From assembly GCA_963920765.1 (NCBI GenBank), contig OY987243.1:30937060-31001059 (forward strand): a stretch of 64,000 nucleotides of DNA, read 5' to 3'. The notes under the pieces are model-generated. The model searched no databases and was not told the origin of the DNA. It was given only the letters and a program-made list of their open reading frames with translations. The stretch comes from Ulota crispa (taxonomy: Eukaryota; Streptophyta; Bryopsida; Orthotrichales; Orthotrichaceae). The position numbers and the translations under genes were made by a program. Shown piece by piece: positions 23,605 to 34,912 of this stretch. The stretch's first letter is position 1; every line of letters starts with the position of its first letter.

Positions 23605-26407
23605 ATGGACGATGCGCAGCAGATTGTGTTGGTGGCGCTGCAACAAGCAGGGATTGAAGTGCCAGACGGAGCCAAAGCAGGAAACGAGCTCATCAACTCC
23701 AGCGCACTCGTCAGCATCTGCGCACAAGCCGTGAATTCCTTTCATCAAAATAACGGATCCACCGCAATGCTTCCAACACGACTTCCTGCGGGCACGGCGG
23801 AGCGGTTTCGTGTTTGCACGGATTTAGCCAGCGCAGTGAAATTGCTTGGATACCGAGGCGACCTCAGCTTTCATCAGTTCCTGTATCCCTCTCACAAAGA
23901 CACTCACAACTTGTTGCGTTTTCTTCTTGAGAAATTGTCCAAGTCTTCATCTGGCTCCAAAATTCGTAAGTCGCGGACTTTTAAGAGTAGTAGCGGGACG
24001 GCGTCGACGCGTTTAGTCGTGGACGCATTAAAAAAAGCGCACGGCGATTCACACACGGCTGAGGTTCGGGTGACAGAGCTGTCGCGGTTCCAGACTTGTT
24101 TGCTTCGGACGTCCGTCGTGAAAACCGTTGATGGAGTTGCTGTTGTGAAGCCGACGCTTGTGACGTTGCAGGCGAAGCCGCGCCACTCGCTCATCCCGTC
24201 TTTGCTGGAGCTCAACGTGAAGAACGTGATTAGGTCAAGGTCGACGGGTTTGGAAGCTGTTAGGGTTAGTGGAGGTAATGGTGTAACCCTAGCGAGCCAT
24301 GGCGAGTTTTTGCCTCACCAATTGTCCGCTGGAGTGTCCAATCAGCTACGTCTCTTCGATGGCAATCAGGTAAACCAATCCTCCATTTGACTGAAGGTAC
24401 TCTAATTTGGACCAGGGCTCTAATTTGGATCACTTCTACAAAGGGATGACATACAAAGGGATGACATGTTTCTTCAAATATCTATTACTGTCATTGATGG
24501 ATTAGGTGGGCTTAGCAAGTTAACCTAATTTGCTAAGCCCACCTAACTCATCAATGGCACAAATAGATATTTCAAGGAACATGTCAGCCCTTCCTAGAAG
24601 TGATCCAAATTAGAGCCCTGGTCCGAATTTGAGCCTCCTACCTTGCAATCAAAATCAGTCCACTAACGCATCAGCAAGAACCACAATTCAAGTTGTTTTG
24701 CATTTTTCATTACTTCAATACTCCCTCTGTCCCTCTAAAAACGTCCAAAAAGCTTCCTTGCTTGCAGAGGATTAACTGTGTTTTTAGTCTTTGTGCTAGC
24801 GACACATGCATTTGAGAATCAATATATCTTCGAAAGTATGCAAAATCTCCAGTTTAGATGTTGCCGTTTAGGCACCCAAATTCCATGCAAAAAGTATCAT
24901 ATTTGTACATAGTTTGTGCCAGCTCCTCGTTATTTTAGTCTTTGTGCTAGCGACACATGCATTGTTCTGGAATCAATATAGCATCTACCAAATGTATGCA
25001 AAATCTCTAGCTTTGATGTTGCCGTTTGGGCACCCAAAAAAGTACCAGATTTGTGCATGTTGCTAGCTCCTCGTTATTGATGATTTAAAGATTGGTAGCA
25101 ACGATGGTACCGCGTGAGATCATTGAACATGACAAACGCGTTTGAAATCAGCAAAAGGGAGCTTTTTAGTGGTACAAGAAATGTGTCCGATTCAAGAAAT
25201 GTGTCCGATTTGGACGTTTTTAGAGGGACAGAGGGGAGTAACATTCTACGGGTTTTCAATCACAGGAAACCTAATGTTCACACTAAACTCATCCTTCCTT
25301 ACATCCTACTTCTACCTCCCATGGATTTCTTCAAAGACCTCTTCAACTCCAGAGACTCTTCTGAAAGCTTTTGACAGTTTTGAGTGCGTCCATTGCATTG
25401 CGGATTCTAAGTATGTCTACCTTAATGCTTGTGTTGATGGTGATCAGGATGCCGAGGTCGAAATTGATGCAAACAAGGCGAAGGAAGCCGAGTTGCAGGA
25501 GCAGGTGAGAGAGCTTCAATCAAAGGCAGACAGGATGGAAACCGAAGCGCAAGCCGTGGAGGACCGGGTGTCGTTTCTGAAAGAGCAGCATGATTCAAAA
25601 CATGCAGAGATTCAGCAAGTGGAGGGCGAGATCATACTCCTCCGAGACGCCGTCCGTTTCGCATTAGATCCAGCAACGGATGCCGTGGCGGACATCCAAG
25701 CGCAAGTGTTGCAGGGTGAAGAGCACATGGCGGCCTTACAATCGGAATGGGAGGCGGTGAGGCGGCCGTTGGAGGAGAAGAAGGGCGAGCTGGAACAAGA
25801 CAGACTCGCCGGAGAAGGAGACTTGGCATCAAAAGCTGCAAAGCTCAAAGACGTTCGGCAACAAGTGCAGAAATGCTCGGAGACGCTGCGAGTGCGAGAG
25901 GAGCAGGCGTGGACGCTGCAAAGCGAGTTGAAAGAGATCGGGTCGCGACCGAAGAGGTCGTCCTACGTGCACCGCATCACGGAGCTTGTGAAGAACAGTC
26001 AAAAGCAGGAGACAGACATCGCCAAGATCATCACAGACACACGAGTTCTACAACGAGACAGCAACGCCACGAATGACCGGCTTCGTCGCACGTATGCCTT
26101 GGTCGATGAGCTTGTGTTCCGAGACGCGAAGAAGGACCCTGTTTGTCGCCAGTCGTACCGGCAACTGACGAGTATTCACGAAACCTTCGCAGATCTCGTG
26201 GACAAAGTGCTGGAAATGGACAAAACCGGGCGGGACATCGCCGAACTGCAAGCGCAGCTGCAGGAGCTTCAGAAATCCTCGCTGGACGTGCACAGCGTTC
26301 AGGCTGATGTCGACGCTGTTGCTGTGGAAACGCTGGCTCTTGAGAGACGCCTCGCTCGTGTGCAAGCTTCTTCTCACCAGCCCAGTGTCCTCATATCAGC
26401 AGCATAA
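23605..26407 (+). CDS. CCDC22: CCDC22 homologue (Commander/CCC complex subunit), two coding exons
   Basis: Exon 1 is 23605-24369 and exon 2 is 25448-26407. They join in phase 0 across a GT-AG intron (CAG|GTAAAC ... TGATCAG|GAT) to give 574 residues, near the usual ~600. Residues 1-110 form the N-terminal NN-CH (calponin-homology-like) domain: MDDAQQIVLVALQQAGIEV, the LPARFR-type motif as LPAGTAERFR, and FLYPS. Residues from 256 on are predicted coiled coil. The best-conserved block is SYVHRITELVKNSQKQ at about 427, followed by DELVFRDAKKDP at 475. In animals CCDC22 pairs with CCDC93 and COMMD proteins in the Commander complex, which works with Retriever in endosome-to-membrane recycling; a similar role here is inference. 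The start is the first ATG that places the domain correctly. The intron holds two MITEs. It converges with ATG4 downstream. Confidence 0.9.
24394..24644. mobile_element. Foldback MITE in the CCDC22 intron (AGGTAGG-related)
   Basis: The arms pair over about 110 bases: GGACCAGGGCTCTAATTTGG near 24409 with its complement near 24605, and TTAGGTGGGCTTAGCAA near 24505 with TTGCTAAGCCCACCTAA near 24530. The ends (AAGGTA...TACCTT, with AGGTAGGAGGCT when the right end is complemented) match the element at 1682. The left arm has a tandem AAAGGGATGACAT duplication. Confidence 0.75.
24719..25240. mobile_element. Stowaway element in the CCDC22 intron, copy 3
   Basis: TA|CTCCCTCTGTCCCTCTAAAA on the left mirrors TTTTAGAGGGACAGAGGGGAG|TA on the right. 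It has two internal copies of the module with GACACATGCA, GTATGCAAAATCTC and TTGCCGTTTRGGCACCCAAA (about 24775-24930 and 24935-25045). The same duplicated module occurs in the element at 14658, so the two belong to one subfamily. It occupies about half of the intron. Confidence 0.9.
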
Positions 26408-28323
26408 CCTTCATGGATTCCGCTTTAAGATTTCCCATTGCAAGTGCCTGGCCAGGAATTAGAGTTTCAACTGTATGATACCAGTGGTAGTTTAACAGGT
26501 AAAAGTTTTCAATGGGTGCTGGGTATTTTGAAAACTCATCGTTTTGTGGTTCTCTAATTGGAGGCGTTTTGAGTTCCTCGTTAGGAATTGGGATTACAAG
26601 TGTATGTATGATATTAGTGGATTTCAGCGTAGTTTATGAGGTAAAAGGGTTAAACGGTGAGTGCTTCCAACGTCAGACTGGTTGCTTTTTTGAATTTCAT
26701 CTTCTCTCTTAATTGAAGCAGATGGCAGCTTGAAGATGAGTTTTCAATCATGAAGCACGGAGATTTGCTTGTTTGTTTTTTTGTAGCGTTGAGTGCAGTT
26801 TTCAACGTTGAGAGGCGCTACTCATCTCTTGGAGGTGGGTGATAAAAGTATCCGAACAAAAGTTTCAATTTTAGGGTCGACTTCCACGCTGCAATGGAAT
26901 TGGTCACGATGATTACTATTTTCCAGCTTTGGATAACTCAGATGTTTGTATCTTTTTGTGCTTCTTGCGAGAAACTTGCTGTAGCATCATTTTCTCTAGT
27001 TTTTGATTGTATCGTTTTCTCCGTAACTCTATTGTTGTTTCTACAATTCTCCGATTCAGATGTAACGTGAAAGTTGGCTCTTGGACTTGGGCGCTTTCAA
27101 GTTTCAACGTAGGAATGAGAGGATTAATAGGTAGGATGGTGGGAACTTTGAATCCCATAGACTCTCAATATTATAATTGAGAAACAGGCCTTCGCACTAT
27201 TGGAAGGATGAAGGTAAGCCCTCAATCACCAGCCTCCAATCGCAAAGAATGACAATGAGTTCTCAACACTCAAACGGTCACAAGGTAAAACAGATGACAA
27301 CCTTCAACATTGAAAGAGTTGTTGATTTGAGTGCGTTGCATTATTGGAAATACTCTCTAATAAATTACCTCCAATGATGGAAGGTGGCTACACTGAAGCG
27401 CATTATTGACGTACCTTGATCATGTGAAGGGACTACTGCAGCGTTCCGCTGACCTTGAAAGCAACCTAATATGAAGTTCAGTATAATAGACTATTCCACA
27501 AATAATGGGACCTGAAATTTTGATTTTCCTCATTGACGTTCCTCACAGAGAGTCCAGAGTAGTGAGAAAATAAAAAAATTGCAGAAAAAGGACTGTATTT
27601 TATTTTCAGTAGCCAAGTTTTGTTCACTCCATTTTTCATGGAATTTCCATTTTGTCGAATTTTCAAGTTAATTGCTTCCGATGTTTCGCTACGAAAGCAC
27701 CAAATTGCAGTCGTGGTTCCTATAGGATTTAGATATTATTTACAAATGATGTGTCGGGGTACAATTCGAGTGGTAAAAAGGCTGCAATAATAGTCTGCAG
27801 TGGATCAAATGCGATCAGCATAATTGTTAGAAGGTGAGAAGTTTGGCTTTAATATTAGCAGCTGTCCATGGAATCTGTAACTCGAAGGTTCAAGAAAAAA
27901 ACGGATTTATTGAAGAAAAGAAGTAATCACTGCTGGATATGTACAAATTATTGAGCACCAACCGGGATTGATTGAACTCCCCTAAGCAGAAATGAGCAAA
28001 ATGTTAAACTAGGCAGGGCGGGTGTACAAAGAATCCTGTACAACATCATTACAAAAGGTCCCAGCAAGGCTGCCGTCATCTATACCTCCTTCCTTCCTTT
28101 CAAGCTGACAACAGACTGGAGCGTGCCGTGCAGACGGCACCAAAGTCATGAATGCACTGAATACGCTGGAACGTCAAACCATTCGGCCTCATCAAACTAC
28201 ATGAAATGACCTGCTGGTACAAGACAGCCATTGTCTCGTACCGCAACACACACAACCGCAACAGCAAACTGAGTAGTAAACAACCAGTTGTAGCAGTACC
28301 ATGTCCTAACAACACAAATCCCA
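26408..28323. other. Convergent intergenic region between CCDC22 and ATG4
   Basis: It contains the two 3' UTRs and spacer. No frame with recognisable features was found; ORFs at 26512, 26916 (-), 27177 and 27478 (-) are short and unsupported. I see no repeat element. Confidence 0.5.
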
Positions 28324-31300
28324 TCAAAGCATTTGCCAGTCATCTTCAGACGAAGGGCCTTTGGAAACAGATTCTCCCTGATCCAAGTTGCTGGTGTCCG
28401 CGGTTTTTGGGGGAGCGGACTTCTCAGCAACGGTAAACATGGGCGCGCCGTTGGACTGCTGGGCTAATTCTGATGACCGGGCGCAGAGGTCATCAAACTC
28501 GGCTGTTTCACAATGCCCCACGAACACATTCACACAATTTAGTAGCAAATCAAAGTGATAACCGTTTTAGGTGCTAAAAAAACAGTTTCAAGGTAAAAAA
28601 ATACTAAAGACCTGATCACGTCTCCTTTACAAGCCCCTGTTCCTAACAACTCATGTCGTTACAGTCCAATTGCTGGACCTTCAATTAGCAAGTTGCATGT
28701 GTGCATGACTTCGCTAAATGTCCGTAGCCACTGGGAAATAGGGTAATCTACCATCATTTATGGCGGTCTACGATCTTCTCATCTTGAAATTGCTTGAGAA
28801 AGTAATCCATCGTGATAAATATTTGATCTCAAGAGAATTAACTTTTGTACTTAAAGCGGTCTCTTCATTGCTCATTACTAATTTCCCAATGAAAGCGCAT
28901 TTCTACTTACGTTCAAATCGAGTGACACGAGTATCCGCTACCTTAAAGCAAGCAGCACCATAGGTAAATGTTAAGAAAAAGAGAAAGATGCAGTTTCAAG
29001 TTCTTGTTGCCTTCGGGTAATTTTAGGATGAATAAGATGCGGTGGTTTTACCTCGGTCCCGACAGTAGAAGCCAATAGCAAGTGATGGATCGATAGAGTC
29101 CAGTGGGAGACGCCGCACAGCACTGCGCAACCAAAAAATAGTGGTTTCAGGGAATAATCCCATAGATACCAATGACATCGGAAAGTATTATGGCAGACGG
29201 GCCAATCAGGACTTCCACAGGGGTACCCAGACTAGGCACTAGGTCACTAACACCTCCAAAATTTCTTACCTCTGGAGACGTACAGTACATCTATGAACAC
29301 TCTTATCACAGCTTCCAAGCAATAAACCAAAACCACCATTAGCTGCTCTTCATCTAATATAGATGGTGATATTTCTACGTAGGATTTGACGCAGACGCTT
29401 GAAAAAGTACATGAGGACTGAAGTAGTAGCTAGAAATGCTTCGCGGGATACCTGCAATGATAGGAGCCAGTGTCCAGCTCCAAATTCTCAGGCGTCACTA
29501 GCACAACCTGCAACATGAACACTAGAGTTCATCAAGTCTCCATCCTTACATGGTGTTCAAATTAGCACATATGTACTGCTCGTCAACAGGTTGATGGAAC
29601 CCGATTCCGTCTTGCAAGGATCGGAAGAGAGCCTGCAAAAAAACCATGGAGTCCTCAGAAATCTCTCAAATGTACCTGCTGTGTTTCGTGAGGATCCAAG
29701 TACATCGCCTGATCATCTTGTACACCTACCAAGTAAGTCGAAGCCCCTGGCTTACCACCTGCAATGCCAAGGCTTTGAGGGAAAGTGAACGTCGCTCTCA
29801 ACGATGGCAAATACCTGCATCAACAAACGACAGCCAATAGTTGGAATTTGGAATTTCCTAACACCATGAAAAGAATTTATGACAAAAAGAGAAGGTGAAA
29901 GGGAAAAAAAGAAGGTTTGAAATAGAGATTTGAGAGTCTCTAGTTTAATAAGCAAAACTAACAAGTACCAAGATTGAGCATAATGGTGTCCTGAAGGGTA
30001 GACAAGGATATGCATAAATACATCTGAAGTACGGAAATTCTCCATTACAGTAATCCAGCACCATACAAACAGAGCAAAGATGACAAACCTGGGGTTCACT
30101 TTGTCAAGGCCAAGCACAAGAGGCACAAGCACTAACAGGGGGCTCCATGCTTCAGTAGGCTCTCCCCAATTAGAGCACAATAACGACACATCTTCCACGC
30201 ACAATACCGGTGCACCGCCTCTTTCACCCTCTGCTTCTCCAGAAACAACATACACAGCAAATGGTAATGCTCGCTTGGCCCCAATCTTGTGGCTCTGATT
30301 TCTGTCTGCCTTAGCCAACGCTTCCAGTGTCCTACAAAGAGCATAAGGCCCAAGCCAAGACCCCGCAGCCAAGCCAAATGGGCTACCCGCCTCCAGCAGG
30401 TTGTGTATCGAGAAGGGGCACGAATCAGAGTCACCAAAGCTTTGCAAGATTTGCAGGTACTCTTGCGAAGATGGCTGAGCAACAGAAATTTAATAATCTT
30501 AGATCGCGTCATATGAACAACACAAAACATAGATATGCCAGAATTGAACGTCCAGAACAACACCAAGGAATAAACCCAATTGAAAAACGTACAAAAGCAC
30601 CACAGGACCAAATATGCAGTAACAATGGAAAATTTCACAGAAAGACACTAACCTGGCCGGGATTCCGTCGCCATGATCTGCCCAAATAGTGACAAACAAG
30701 TGCCTGCAAAACCATGCGCAAGTCAGGAATTGCAGTAAACAGATCCTAAGAGACACACTTTTGACAAACACGCAACCAGTTCACGGTAAACAAAAAATCA
30801 GCAGCAAGGCCATGAAGCAAGTACAGGCTTCGGAAATTTAGAAGAGGCTCGTCATTCATAGGTCCTACTGCATAAAATCAAAATTAATACCTGAGCTAAA
30901 AGCATCTGGCCGCTGCGCAACATGCATCCCCACCCTACATCGCTCGTCAACTTTGACTGGCCGAGACTTTCAAAACCTGCTGCAACAAACTAACAAAAAT
31001 CATTGAAAAGGATTATCCATGCTACAGGCTCGTGTTCAAATCTTCATAAAACATCAAAGATCAAACTAAGAGATGAAGTCCCGGTATAAAGGCTGTCACA
31101 ACAACATAAAACATTAAAGATCAAACTAAGAGATGAAGTCCCGGTATGAAAGGCTGTCACAACAAAGGCCATATGATATAGCATGCCCTAACCCCAAGCG
31201 CAGCAGACACCACATATTTGATTTCATAGAAGCCAGAAGGGAAAAACAAACCTTTCCGGTACGTGATCCAGACGCGGGAGCTGAAATCAAGGAGAAACTC

Positions 31301-31447
31301 TTCAAAAGCTTGAGCTGATAGAGCTTCATTGCTAGTGTCAGCAGACACCTTGTAGCATAATCCCAAAACCCAAACCTCACTCCCTGACGACGCAGTGGCT
31401 GCTGTGTACCATCTGTGCCCCAGCAGCCGCTCCTGCAGACGCCGCAT
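28324..31447 (-). CDS. ATG4: ATG4 cysteine protease (autophagy), eight coding exons
   Basis: Exons in transcript order: 31447-31252, 30976-30891, 30703-30653, 30474-30089, 29814-29676, 29507-29452, 29122-29052, 28502-28324. All junctions have GT-AG sites in phase, and the sum is 1164 nt, coding for 387 residues plus TGA. ATG4 cleaves the C-terminus of ATG8 to expose glycine and later delipidates ATG8-PE; it acts in the cytosol. The peptidase C54 fold is evident: catalytic Cys83 in SDVGWGCMLRSGQM, Asp280 and His282 in YLDPHE, plus GLAAGSWLGPYALCR, ERGGAPVLC and LLVLVPLVLGLDKVNPR. The C-terminus DDWQML matches plant ATG4 and contains a W-x-x-L ATG8-interacting-type motif after acidic residues. 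The start is the first ATG in exon 1; it gives a shorter N-terminus than Arabidopsis ATG4. All three catalytic residues are present. Confidence 0.95.
31045..31164. repeat. 60-bp tandem duplication in ATG4 intron 1
   Basis: Two copies with a period of 60 bases (31045-31104 and 31105-31164), differing at only a few positions; each contains GATCAAACTAAGAGATGAAG and CCCGGTAT. It lies between coding exons 1 and 2 of ATG4, so it does not affect the protein. Confidence 0.85.
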
Positions 31448-32300
31448 AGAGCCGCACCTCACCACTCTCCTTACCACCTCCAGCGCCCCTGCTTGCTTTA
31501 CCAGCTCAATTATACAATAAAACCCCCGACCGACCTCCCCTACACCACTTTTTTCAAACGCTCCTATCAACAATATCGTCTCTGAAATCCAATCAATCCA
31601 CCAATTCGAGCTCCCTTCGCGTAAACCTCTTCAATCACCTCCTCTCTCAAAGCACACTCTCTTCCACCAAAGACTCAAGCAATCGCACCACTTCTTCACC
31701 AAAACTACAATTTAGTTACCTGCAGTAACAAAACATGCACGAAAAGCTTTTACAGAACATAAAACATCAAACCACAGCTACACGGTCTGGGAACCTAAAA
31801 ACCCTAACTCCGTACTTTCAAGAAAAAAAAATTGACAGAATTATCCAGACAATTAAAGATCGTCACTTCTTTACTGACAGAAAAAGCTAAAACTACTCCA
31901 TAATAAACAAAGGATGCAAATTCTCAAAACATCTAATTGCCTCCGCATTTTAAAACATTAGCCAGCACGCAATAAACAACCAAAAGTAGTAAGTACGTAC
32001 ATGGCAGGAGTGACGGTCTGCAGAGAATTTCGAACAGAGTTCGAGAGGACAAGAGGAAACTAAAATCCTTTCCCTAGAAAAATAAAAGTAGTTGATTCGG
32101 ACTGACAAAGGTGATCGCTAGAGTAAGCCTACAAATCAAAATTGGTGACGAAATCACAGAATGAAATTGCTTACCTAAGCGGTCGTATTCAGGTCGTATT
32201 CTTCGCAGCAAAACATTTCTTTCACGTGCCGGATCACAACTCCTCAAAATTCTCAGTCGCTGCTCTTCCTTTGTCGCCAATCACATGCCGCGATCCTCCT
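31448..32300 (-). promoter_or_regulatory. 5' leader of ATG4, probably with an intron
   Basis: Upstream of the chosen ATG the frame stays open for many codons but contains no ATG until 31447. A good acceptor (ATTTCAG, just 5' of 31581) and a strong donor (CTTAG|GTAAGC at 32175/32174) suggest a leader intron of about 590 bases. The upstream exon candidate (to about 32280) also lacks an in-frame ATG, so I read all of this as untranslated. Confidence 0.45.
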
Positions 32301-32961
32301 CCTCGCCCCCTCGGGCTTGCCCTAGCCAAGAACCACGCAACACTACTCCCACTCCACACTCAATCAACACCGATCCAAAAGCTCTCGACCAAATTTTGAA
32401 AAGACACTACACACCTCGCAAAGTGTAACCCCAACCGAAACCCTAGCGAACTCAATTCTCCCGAATACGTACCTTCTACTTGAAAATGAGAGTGTAAGTG
32501 CAAATTGGAACTAAAGAATTCTTACAAAATCATTCCGTTGGAATGTAAATCATGCAAATGCAAATTACTCGAAACAGAGCTCACATCAAAACCTAACATC
32601 AAAACCTAAACAAACTTCGACTATTATTTTTATGGATGGATGGCCCGTTGTCATGAGGCGGTGCGTTTAACGAGATGGAAGCGGAATCTCGGAATCTGCG
32701 CATGCGGAGAAGAAGAAGGAATTGGTAACCCTAACTTAGCTTACCAGTGGGGATGGCGTAATCGAGGCGATTGTGTGTCGAAACTGGTTTGATTGCGAAC
32801 GACGCCACGGAATTTTTTTTGACGAACAGTCGAGCTGAGCTTCAAAGGTGAGAGACGAACCCCTCTCCACTTGTATGTATATGTATTCGTACTCGTATTC
32901 ATATTCGTAATCGTATTGTATTCGGGTTTTCGGAGATTTGTAAGTATGCGATATGCTGTAC
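32301..32961. other. ATG4 upstream flank
   Basis: GC-moderate sequence without a supported gene. Short tandem-like CGTATTC repeats occur near 32885-32930. Probably contains the ATG4 promoter, but no element can be placed with confidence. Confidence 0.35.
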
Positions 32962-32981
32962 GGGTATGTTCACACTTAGTC

Positions 32982-33223
32982 TTAACCCCTGAGCGCCCGA
33001 TCCATATTCACTCAAATCTTGTGTATTTAGTCCAATAAAAGTATTACCTAAGTAAAGTCAAATAGCTTGAATTTTTTTTGAGTGGTAGTAGACACATGCC
33101 CAGAGGTACTTGAAAAAGTATAAGTTCTTTGATTTTACCATTAAGAAAAGGATAAGAGTCAAACATGGACATTTCTCAGTAACGAGAGGCGATATAATTG
33201 CCCTTGGGGTGCTTTGGGGTTAA
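32982..33223. mobile_element. TTAA-bounded short element, copy 5
   Basis: TTAA|CCCCTGAGCGCCCG on the left and GGTGCTTTGGGG|TTAA on the right. It interrupts the left arm of the foldback at 32962. The empty equivalent near 34265 has the same length when one TTAA is kept, supporting a TTAA duplication. Confidence 0.75.
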
Positions 33224-33298
33224 GAGAGATAGTAGCAAAGGAAAATTAGATGCATTTGGACACACTTTTAGACTGCATTCATATTGCTAATACCTCTC

Positions 33299-34217
33299 TT
33301 AACCCCTCAAGGACCAAGTAGCATTTTCACCAAAAACTCTTCAAAATTGCCATTTTTAGAGCATCAACCAAATTTAATAACAAAAACTTTTTATGCATAT
33401 GTGACTGTAGGATCTTGTAGAAGAATGGTTTTAGAAGATGTGGAAAAAATTTCAAAGTTTTCCACCATGTGGATTGGAAATTAGAATGGTTTGAATATTC
33501 AAAAACGTCTTGTGAATAACCGGGCAGCTACCCTTTGGAAGGTGAAATTCCTAAGGAAAAAATGCCATGTGGGTGGTGCTTCTCTAGATTCCTTATTCTA
33601 CCTAAGCAAAGTACATGTCACAAAAGTTTCAAATCATTTGGAGTTGTATAATATATGAAAAAATATAGTAAGTAAAAAATAGTAGAGAATGATTCAAAAC
33701 ACTAAATTGTTGAGAATTTAATTATGGAAACGAAAAATGCCAATCCCAATGGTCATAATGTTGTCATAAAAAATATTCATCCTTTGGTTTTGTTTTTTTT
33801 TCCAAAATGTTGAAAATTGAGTAAAATAAAGGACTTCAAAGTTTATTTTGGAGTAGAGAATCCATAATTGCCCACAAACAAAAAATCCACATAACTTTCA
33901 TCTGGTTGATACAAACGCAATGATTTAAAGCTTCCTACATTTGCATAAATTTCCTAAACCAATTTCAAATTTTTTTTTGAAAGAAGTGATTTTTAAAAAT
34001 CTGCCTAGGCTGCCCAACAAATGTAAAAAACAACATATTAGGCCATAACTTTTTATTCATAATTCCAAATGTCATGAAATTTAGTGCGTATGAAAGATAA
34101 ACCTTGTCCCCACATTCTGTTAAAATTTCAGCCTTAAATATGAAAAGCTCTAATCACAAATACCTACCCAAAATTGTTATGTTTCTAAAAAAGGGGGTCT
34201 GGTCCTTTAGGGGTTAA
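33299..34217. mobile_element. TTAA-bounded element, copy 6 (about 0.9 kb)
   Basis: TTAA|CCCCTCAAGGACC on the left mirrors GGTCCTTTAGGGG|TTAA on the right. Its flanks, joined through one TTAA (CCTCTC-TTAA-CATCAAGTG), align without a gap to the neighbouring empty copy CCTCTC-CTAA-CACCAAGTG near 34260-34280. No transposase frame is visible inside. Confidence 0.8.
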
Positions 34218-34510
34218 CATCAAGTGTGAACATACTCTTAAGAGTCATATTGTTAATACCTCTCCTAACACCAAGTGTGAACATACTCTTAAGAGTCAAC
34301 AACTACACTAATAATGGAATTTAGTAATTGTAACACTAATTACAAACATAAATATTAAATGTCAACTAAGTTTCCACCAATAATCTTAAATTGGTACAAA
34401 CTAATTCTCCTTGCACTAAGGGACCATTCATCATGAACACTAATTTTTAATTAACTAAGAATTAACTCCTAAAGGACCAAGCCCTTTTTTGTGTGAAAGT
34501 CACTAAAGAT

Positions 34511-34912
34511 TACTGTAGGTTGAGAGCAGATTTGGTATAAAATAGTTCCCCAAAAATTTACTTATCTATTCTATAATTATTCTACAAAAACTCCCAATGT
34601 CAAACAAATCAAAAAATTGAAATGCCAAATAGTATAAAAGTCATTAAGCTTAAATAACAAAAGAAGGTCAAGGTTGATTCCAAGTGGGCTCAATCTATTG
34701 CAAATTTTATACCAAGGTCCATTTTTGAAAGTGGAAGATGCTTAGAAAATAGCTTAATTCTACTAAAAAAATTGGTTGAATGCCAAATAATAACAACTTT
34801 TTCTGAAAGTGCCTAATCTTGTTTAATTCTAAAATTTGATGCCAAATTGGGGTTTTCTCAAAAAATACTTAATTTGGCAGAGACTTGCCAAATCTGCTCT
34901 CAACCTACAGTA
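34511..34912. mobile_element. TA-flanked MITE with 23-bp inverted ends
   Basis: TA|CTGTAGGTTGAGAGCAG at the left and CTGCTCTCAACCTACAG|TA at the right; the inverted ends are identical for 23 bases, indicating fairly recent insertion. TA duplication suggests Tc1/mariner. Non-coding, 402 bp including both TA copies. Confidence 0.8.

Larger units (their letters stand above)
32962..34300. repeat. Foldback repeat with arms GTATGTTCACACTT, carrying two TTAA insertions
   Basis: The left arm (GTATGTTCACACTTAGTC at 32963) and the right arm (its complement, AAGTGTGAACATAC near 34224) are inverted. A further copy of the right arm follows in tandem (about 34252-34300). The left and right arms are each interrupted at the equivalent position by a TTAA-bounded element, while the tandem copy is uninterrupted (CTCTCCTAACACCAAG). 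Confidence 0.75.

Noticed and set aside
25612-26377. ORFs overlapping CCDC22 exon 2 in other frames
   Set aside because: Shadows of the conserved CCDC22 coiled coil, without motifs of their own.
30080-30689. Plus-strand ORFs opposite ATG4
   Set aside because: Antisense to ATG4 exons 3 and 4, whose protein similarity is strong.
32074-32280. Possible N-terminal coding exon of ATG4
   Set aside because: It would splice in phase to the ATG4 frame, but has no ATG (only TTG after a stop), so it is more likely untranslated leader.
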